Position numbers and translations under genes: made by a program. The notes beneath the pieces are model-generated. The model was not told the origin of the DNA and made no database searches. It saw only the letters and a list, made by a program, of their open reading frames with translations. From Candidatus Nitrosopolaris rasttigaisensis (GTDB taxonomy: Archaea > Thermoproteota > Nitrososphaeria > Nitrososphaerales > Nitrososphaeraceae), in assembly GCA_933226995.1 (NCBI GenBank), contig CAKOFP010000168.1, positions 1 through 9,389 on the forward strand: 9,389 nt of DNA, read 5' to 3'. This document shows positions 5,457 through 9,389 of this stretch, piece after piece. Each line of letters begins with the position of its first letter. Position 1 is the first letter of the stretch.

Positions 5457-7223
5457 TTATTTTACTGTGACCGATTTGGCAAGGTTTCGGGGGTAATCAG
5501 GATCGACGCTCTTTCTGAGAGCTAAATAATATGCGAGAATCTGGAACGGAACTACTTCCAAAAGAGGATAAAGCGCATCTCTTACTGAAGGTATCCTCAC
5601 AAAGATGTCATACACATCGTTCGGTTCATCTGAAACTCCGATTATTGTAGCTCCTCTCGCCTTGATCTCGTGCGCGCTGGCAATGTTATCATCAAAGGTC
5701 CCGTCCCGAGGGTTGATTATTACTACGATACTGTTTTTATCTATTAATGCTAGCGGACCATGTTTTAATTCACCTGCTGCGATACCCTCGGCATGAATAT
5801 ATGCGAGTTCTTTGATTTTGAGCGCACCTTCAAGGGCTATAGGATAATGTATAGACCTTCCCATGATATAGATGTCCTTTGCATCTCTTATGCGGTCGGC
5901 GACTTTTTCGATTTCAGTTTCAGAAGCAAGCACGTCGTTTATAGCGTCCACAAGTTCTAGTTTGCCTGCCTCGTAGTCGACACGACCATTACATAACCTA
6001 TCAACCACGCTATAAAGCAGAGACAATTGTCCTGTAAAGCTTTTAGTTGCAGCCACACCCACTTCTGGACCACAATCGATGCTGAGAAAAGAATCGCTAA
6101 TTCTGGCTAACGAAGACGTCGGAATATTAACAATTGAAAGAATCTTTGCACCCATTTGTTTTGCGGTCTTGACTGACTGCAAAACGTCCGCTGTCTCTCC
6201 ACTTTGAGAGATGGCAACCAAAACTGAGCTACTGTCCAGAGAATCAAGTGCGTACTGAAATTCGCTTGACATGATAGATTCGGCTCGAATTTTTGCAAAC
6301 CTTGCAAGAATATGCTTTGCAACTAAGGCTGAATGGTAACTAGTTCCACTTCCTGTGAAATAGATCGTCTTAGAATCTAGTAGGATCCGGCAAAAGTCAT
6401 TTATTTTTTCTCTATTTTGGGTTGCAGCTATCATAATTGTATGTGGTTGCTCGTGAATTTCTTTCAATGTGTGATGAGTAAATTTTCCTTTATCTATGGC
6501 GGCTAATTCCCAAGCTACCTGCGTGACGGGACGATTCACGGGATTTCCATCAGAATCATATAACTTCAATCTATGTCTGTCAACAACAACAATGTCTTTA
6601 TTATCAAGAAAAATGGCTTTGTCCGTGTACGGTAGGAATCCGAGAATATCGCTTGAGATGAAATACCCGTCTTCTACAGGGCCAATTATAAGTGGCTCGT
6701 CATATCTTGAGCCACCCAATGTCCCATCTTCGAAGGCCGCTACGAACGCATAGGTCCCCTTCAGTCTTTTGCATGTTTTAATTATAGCTTGAGTTCCGTC
6801 CTTTTGCTCGGCATAATACTGTTCGAGAAGATGTGCAATAACCTCGCTGTCTGTGTCGCTTTTGAACTCATGGCCAAGATGAACAAGCTCTTCTTTTAAT
6901 TCCTTATAATTTTCGACAATTCCGTTGTGGACGACGGCAATCTCAGCTCTGCATCCGTAATGAGGATGAGCATTTTTATCTGTTACACCCCCATGAGTCG
7001 CCCACCTGGTGTGTCCGATACCTATCTGTCCGGGCATCATTATCAAGTTAAGAGATTTATCGACATCAGCCACTCTGCCAACGCCTTTACGCGTGGAGAT
7101 CCTGCCGTTGTCTATTGTGGCTATTCCTACACTATCGTAGCCTCTGTATTCCATTCGTTTAAGGCTTTCAACCAAGACAGGGGCTACATTTAACCTACCA
7201 ATACATCCTATAATTGAACACAC
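5457..7223 (-). CDS. glmS: Glutamine--fructose-6-phosphate aminotransferase (isomerizing)
   Basis: A cytosolic enzyme that makes glucosamine-6-phosphate from fructose-6-phosphate and glutamine, the first step toward UDP-GlcNAc. At 588 residues it is complete. Glutaminase domain about 2-220: catalytic Cys2, HTRWATHG (71-78), HNGIVEN (99-105), KSDTDSEVIAH (121-131). First sugar-isomerase (SIS) domain: GSGTSYHS (291-298), SQSGET (339-344), AATKSFTGQ (391-399). Second SIS domain: HAEGIAAGELKHGPLALID with Glu485 (478-495) and the closing tail YPRNLAKSVTV with Lys583. The start is GTG at 7223, fixed by the need for Cys next to the initiator. Oddity: residue 3 is Ser (codon TCA), where this family almost always has Gly after the nucleophile. 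A TATA-like box sits 25 bp before the GTG. It is head-to-head with the winged-helix/S-layer-like gene. No riboswitch-like leader fits, since the transcript appears leaderless. Confidence 0.96.
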   Translation of the reverse strand: MCSIIGCIGRLNVAPVLVESLKRMEYRGYDSVGIATIDNGRISTRKGVGRVADVDKSLNLIMMPGQIGIGHTRWATHGGVTDKNAHPHYGCRAEIAVVHNGIVENYKELKEELVHLGHEFKSDTDSEVIAHLLEQYYAEQKDGTQAIIKTCKRLKGTYAFVAAFEDGTLGGSRYDEPLIIGPVEDGYFISSDILGFLPYTDKAIFLDNKDIVVVDRHRLKLYDSDGNPVNRPVTQVAWELAAIDKGKFTHHTLKEIHEQPHTIMIAATQNREKINDFCRILLDSKTIYFTGSGTSYHSALVAKHILARFAKIRAESIMSSEFQYALDSLDSSSVLVAISQSGETADVLQSVKTAKQMGAKILSIVNIPTSSLARISDSFLSIDCGPEVGVAATKSFTGQLSLLYSVVDRLCNGRVDYEAGKLELVDAINDVLASETEIEKVADRIRDAKDIYIMGRSIHYPIALEGALKIKELAYIHAEGIAAGELKHGPLALIDKNSIVVIINPRDGTFDDNIASAHEIKARGATIIGVSDEPNDVYDIFVRIPSVRDALYPLLEVVPFQILAYYLALRKSVDPDYPRNLAKSVTVK

Positions 7224-7244
7224 AAATGTTAATGGCTATAAGGG

Positions 7245-7252
7245 CTTTTAAC
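7245..7252 (-). promoter_or_regulatory. TATA-like box of glmS
   Basis: GTTAAAAG on the minus strand is centred about 25 bp before the GTG at 7223. This spacing predicts transcription starting at or beside the start codon, a leaderless message. It lies in the 159-bp spacer shared with the divergent regulator gene. Confidence 0.5.
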
Positions 7253-7302
7253 AATTATGAACGAACTGACGTACCAATGTGAGATTTGGCATACTGGTGA
7301 AC

Positions 7303-7322
7303 AGGTCGGTTAAGGTCGGTCA
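7303..7322. repeat. Tandem 10-bp direct repeat in the divergent promoter region
   Basis: AGGTCGGTTA (7303-7312) is followed immediately by AGGTCGGTCA (7313-7322), nine of ten bases identical. The 10-bp period places both copies on one face of the helix, as for cooperatively bound regulators. It lies about 50 bp upstream of the glmS TATA-like box and about 30 bp upstream of the other gene's. Part of the second copy, GTCAGTT (7319-7325), is also the reverse complement of AACTGAC at 7264-7270. Confidence 0.45.
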
Positions 7323-7338
7323 GTTAAGATTTCTTTAT

Positions 7339-7364
7339 ACCGCTAAATATCATTATATAGCGGT
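7339..7364 (+). promoter_or_regulatory. TATA box and 26-bp dyad of the winged-helix/S-layer-like gene
   Basis: TTATATAG (7353-7360) is centred about 26 bp before the TTG start at 7383, giving a leaderless message. Perfect 7-bp half-sites ACCGCTA (7339-7345) and TAGCGGT (7358-7364), 12 bases apart, enclose the box and its upstream BRE position, and the right arm overlaps the TATA. Occupation would block TBP/TFB, the classic layout for a repressor, possibly the encoded protein itself. Confidence 0.55.
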
Positions 7365-7382
7365 TGTGATGCATCCTGGCTA

Positions 7383-8351
7383 TTGTTGACAGAGAAGACC
7401 CTGGTACATCTGGCTGATGGTAAGGTTCTTGGCAAAAAGATCGTTGTTTTCGATAATGTGGAACATATCAGAGTACTCTCGAATCCTATAGCTTGGCAAA
7501 TAATGAGATTGCTATCTGATATTCCATTGTATCCAATAGAAATAGCAAAGAAACTCAAAATCTACGAGCAAAGTGCATACTATTATGTACGAAAGTTGGT
7601 TGAAATCGGGGCTTTGGAGGAGGCCGGTACGACCCATGTCAGGGGCGGCACTGCTAGGCTTTATCATTCTTCTAGCCCGGCATTTGGAATTGAGATGAGC
7701 GGGGACGAAAGGCAATTTGATTTCCAGACGCATGCTAATTATGAGCATCGACATGCGCGCAAATTTTTTAATGACTATATTGTGAATAATTCCTTTAAGG
7801 GGTTAATCATAGTAGGTGCTCCTGATCCTCACGGTCCCTACAGGTCATCCGCAAGGGATGGACATTATGCGGTACATCTAGCTTTTTTTTTAGGAACAAT
7901 TAGTAATATTCCCTCTGAGTTTATAGTGAAGCTGGATGCCGATGCCAAGGCAGAAAAAGTAATAGAGGGAAACAATTTGATATCCATTGGTGGGCCTGGT
8001 ACAAACATAATAACGGCAGAATTCAACAAATTATTGCCGATAAAATTCAACGAAAAGAACTTCTGGTCCGGTTTATTAGCGGGGTCTTCTGCTAAGCCAT
8101 ATAACCTTGATAATCAAGGCTTGATTGCGAAGATCAAAAATCCTTACAACGACGAAAAAAATATTATTGTTGTTGCAGGCGTTAGGTCAATCGGAACTAA
8201 ATCTGCGGTTATAGCACTGACCAACTACAGCGAGGAAATCCTGAAGAGTTATCAGAATGAGGAGGAGTGGGCTTTAGTGGTGCAAGGCTTTGACATGAAT
8301 GCTGATGGGAAGATCGATCACGTGGATATCATTTCGGAAGTAACGACCTAA
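7383..8351 (+). CDS. Winged-helix DNA-binding protein fused to an S-layer-like C-terminal domain
   Basis: A 322-residue protein. Residues about 25-97 form an ArsR-like winged helix: EHIRVLSNPIAWQIMRLLSD, then PIEIAKKLKIYEQSAYYYVR as the recognition segment, and a GGTARLYH wing. Residues about 138-320 hold a second domain with GAPDPHGPYRSSARDGHYAV (145-164), IGGPGTNIITAEFN (202-215), IKNPYND (251-257) and VVAGVRSIGTKSAVIAL (263-279). These recall the C-terminal domain of archaeal S-layer-like proteins (from memory). The end, GFDMNADGKIDHVDII, fits an EF-hand/dockerin calcium loop (Asp304, Asn306, Asp308, Asp312, Asp315). No signal peptide or membrane segment is seen, so it is probably cytoplasmic. 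An in-frame TAA at 7344-7346 and the lack of ATG/GTG force a TTG start (7383 or 7386). It is divergent from glmS. What it senses is unknown. Confidence 0.75.
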   Translation: MLTEKTLVHLADGKVLGKKIVVFDNVEHIRVLSNPIAWQIMRLLSDIPLYPIEIAKKLKIYEQSAYYYVRKLVEIGALEEAGTTHVRGGTARLYHSSSPAFGIEMSGDERQFDFQTHANYEHRHARKFFNDYIVNNSFKGLIIVGAPDPHGPYRSSARDGHYAVHLAFFLGTISNIPSEFIVKLDADAKAEKVIEGNNLISIGGPGTNIITAEFNKLLPIKFNEKNFWSGLLAGSSAKPYNLDNQGLIAKIKNPYNDEKNIIVVAGVRSIGTKSAVIALTNYSEEILKSYQNEEEWALVVQGFDMNADGKIDHVDIISEVTT

Positions 8352-8364
8352 GAACACTCTTAGG
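8347..8364. terminator. 7-bp hairpin spanning both stop codons of convergent genes
   Basis: CCTAAGA (8347-8353) and TCTTAGG (8358-8364) pair perfectly around ACAC. The stem contains the regulator's TAA (8349-8351) and the rps4 TAA (8360-8362), which are only eight bases apart. It is a likely shared transcript-end element, though neither strand has a T-run after the stem. Confidence 0.4.
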
Positions 8365-8872
8365 ATGTTGGTGCTGGTGCACTCGATAAGGGACCTAGAA
8401 CATTCACATGCAACATAATTAACTGCTCTTCTTCTCTTTTAACTAGATACCCGGGCAGGTTTATGATTCTATTACCTATCGACACATGTCCGTGAACTAC
8501 CACTTGCCTCGCTTGATGCGGTGATTTTGTACCGGACTTCTTCATGACTATTGTTTGAAGTCTCCTCTCTAGCAGATCTTCAATCTTGAGATTTAGGATG
8601 TCGTCGAGGGAGGCAGATTCACTCACTAGGCCTAGTCTGTTCAAGGACTTTAGCAATCGGCTTTCTTTTTCAGTTCTTGCTTCAGTAGCCAAAGAAAGTA
8701 ATGCTCGAGCTTGATTTCTAAATCTAGCTACTTCAGTTTGTGCTTTCCAGAGCTCTCGCTTGTTCCGCAAGCCGTATGACCCGAGTGTATAAAGCTCGGC
8801 ATTCAGTTGATCTGTTGTCCATATTCTTCTTGGTCGATGATAGCTCTTTTTTGGTTTACGAGGATCGCCCAT
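8360..8872 (-). CDS. rps4: Small-subunit ribosomal protein S4 (uS4)
   Basis: A 170-residue archaeal S4, an early-binding 16S rRNA protein of the small subunit. Seen: MGDPRKPKKSYHRPRRIW at the start, KNE-like helical middle with RNQARALLSLA (51-61), then the S4 RNA-binding domain (about 102-160) with ERRLQTIVMKK, SPHQARQVVVHGHVSIGN and NLPGYLVKREEE. The ATG at 8872 is chosen because the protein begins as archaeal S4 does. An upstream in-frame extension to 9043 would overlap rps13 and is unlike S4. It starts 19 bases after the rps13 stop, so the two are co-transcribed. A GGAG lies only one base before the ATG, too close for a typical Shine-Dalgarno. It ends in a short SAPAPTS tail. The next gene is convergent, so the ribosomal operon ends here. 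Confidence 0.95.
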   Translation of the reverse strand: MGDPRKPKKSYHRPRRIWTTDQLNAELYTLGSYGLRNKRELWKAQTEVARFRNQARALLSLATEARTEKESRLLKSLNRLGLVSESASLDDILNLKIEDLLERRLQTIVMKKSGTKSPHQARQVVVHGHVSIGNRIINLPGYLVKREEEQLIMLHVNVLGPLSSAPAPTS

Positions 8873-8891
8873 ACTCCAGCCGCCTATATCC

Positions 8892-9389
8892 CTACTTCTT
8901 TTCGCTCTCCTTGGAGGGCGCTTCTTTGACTTTAGCAGGCGTAGCAGCAGGAGCGGCAGGCTGAGTAGCCCCGGCAGCTGGAGCCGGAGCCCCGGGTGGT
9001 CCTCCTGGCATAGGTCTGGCCAATTTCTTGACACCCACAGCACCGCCTTTTCTGCCTGTGGTCCTTGTGCATTGACCTCTAACCCTTAAACCAAACATAT
9101 GTCTATAACCGCGCCAACTCATGACAGATTTTTCACGTTCTATATCATTTGAAATCATAAAATCCAAGTCTGAAGTAATAAGGTGCCGGTTAGAGCCGGT
9201 CTCCATGTCTTTCCGCCTGTTAAGGTACCAATCTGGCATACCCAATCTTGCCGGATCTCTAATAGCTGACTCGATGTCGGCTAATTCTTTATCTGTTAGA
9301 AATCCCAGGCGAATATTAGGATTTATTTTCAATGACTGTAGTAAGACCTGCGCCAGATTATGACCGATTCCTTTAACTATGCTTAAAGC
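8892..9389 (-). CDS. rps13: Small-subunit ribosomal protein S13 (uS13), N-terminus outside window
   Basis: The frame stays open to the right edge. 165 residues are visible, beginning ALSIVKGIGHNLAQVLLQSL, the S13 helix that contacts rRNA. The TTG at 9332 is internal (a Leu), not the start. Further motifs: LGFLTDKELADIE, GMPDWYLNRRKDMETG, HLITSDLDFMISNDIEREK, and the rRNA-binding WRGYRHMFGLRVRGQCTRTTG with RKGGAVGVKK. S13 sits in the head of the small subunit and contacts the P-site tRNA and the large subunit. After VGVKK comes a low-complexity Ala/Pro/Gly-rich tail of about 43 residues ending in Lys/Glu (SKESEKK), richer in G+C than the rest of the gene. Co-transcribed with rps4, 19 bases downstream; the promoter lies outside the window. 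Confidence 0.96.
   Translation of the reverse strand, partial: ALSIVKGIGHNLAQVLLQSLKINPNIRLGFLTDKELADIESAIRDPARLGMPDWYLNRRKDMETGSNRHLITSDLDFMISNDIEREKSVMSWRGYRHMFGLRVRGQCTRTTGRKGGAVGVKKLARPMPGGPPGAPAPAAGATQPAAPAATPAKVKEAPSKESEKK

Noticed and set aside
7369..7389. Six-codon ATG ORF (MHPGYC) overlapping the regulator's TTG start
   Set aside because: The TATA-like box puts transcription start near 7380, after this ATG, so it would not be in the message; it is too short to support alone.
8873..9043. N-terminal extension of S4 inside rps13
   Set aside because: The extension reads the S13 tail in another frame (Leu/Pro/Arg-rich), while the ATG at 8872 gives a normal archaeal S4 beginning.

Overview
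The window is archaeal chromosomal DNA, most likely from a Thaumarchaeota/Nitrososphaeria lineage. The signs are a single small archaeal histone, a multi-OB-fold archaeal RPA, archaeal-type S13 and S4 in that order, TATA-like boxes about 25-35 bp before start codons (short-leader or leaderless transcripts), several GTG/TTG starts, and a winged-helix protein with an S-layer-like C-terminal half. The lineage call rests on the look of the proteins, especially S13, not on a search. I found no tRNA, rRNA, CRISPR array, insertion sequence or other mobile element, and the coding is dense, with no gene-free stretch over 300 bases.

Layout: (1) 1-591 (+) is the C-terminal end of a large Lhr-like helicase cut by the left edge. 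It converges on (2) an RPA-like single-stranded DNA-binding protein (620-2059, -). (3) Divergent from RPA is a 1-pyrroline-5-carboxylate dehydrogenase-type aldehyde dehydrogenase (2275-3852, +). (4) A 260-bp convergent spacer holds a T-run and a cluster of overlapping inverted repeats. (5) A minus-strand series reads glmS (5457-7223), histone (5111-5335), an unrecognised 41-codon small ORF (4945-5070) and a TatD-family hydrolase (4113-4886). A doubtful 29-codon ORF overlaps the tatD stop. (6) Divergent from glmS is a winged-helix/S-layer-like fusion protein (7383-8351, +). (7) It converges on rps4 (8360-8872, -) and rps13 (8892 to the right edge, -, 5' end missing).

How the genes fit together: helicase, RPA, histone and TatD hydrolase are DNA-maintenance or chromatin functions. 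GlmS makes glucosamine-6-phosphate, the entry to UDP-GlcNAc and so to envelope glycans and glycoproteins. The head-to-head regulator with an S-layer-like domain and a calcium-loop-like motif is the most interesting element. Its promoter carries a 26-bp dyad around its TATA box, plus a 10-bp tandem repeat between the two divergent promoters. A testable idea is that it links envelope state to amino-sugar supply and controls itself. Dyads also mark the RPA promoter, the glmS-histone spacer and all three convergent junctions.
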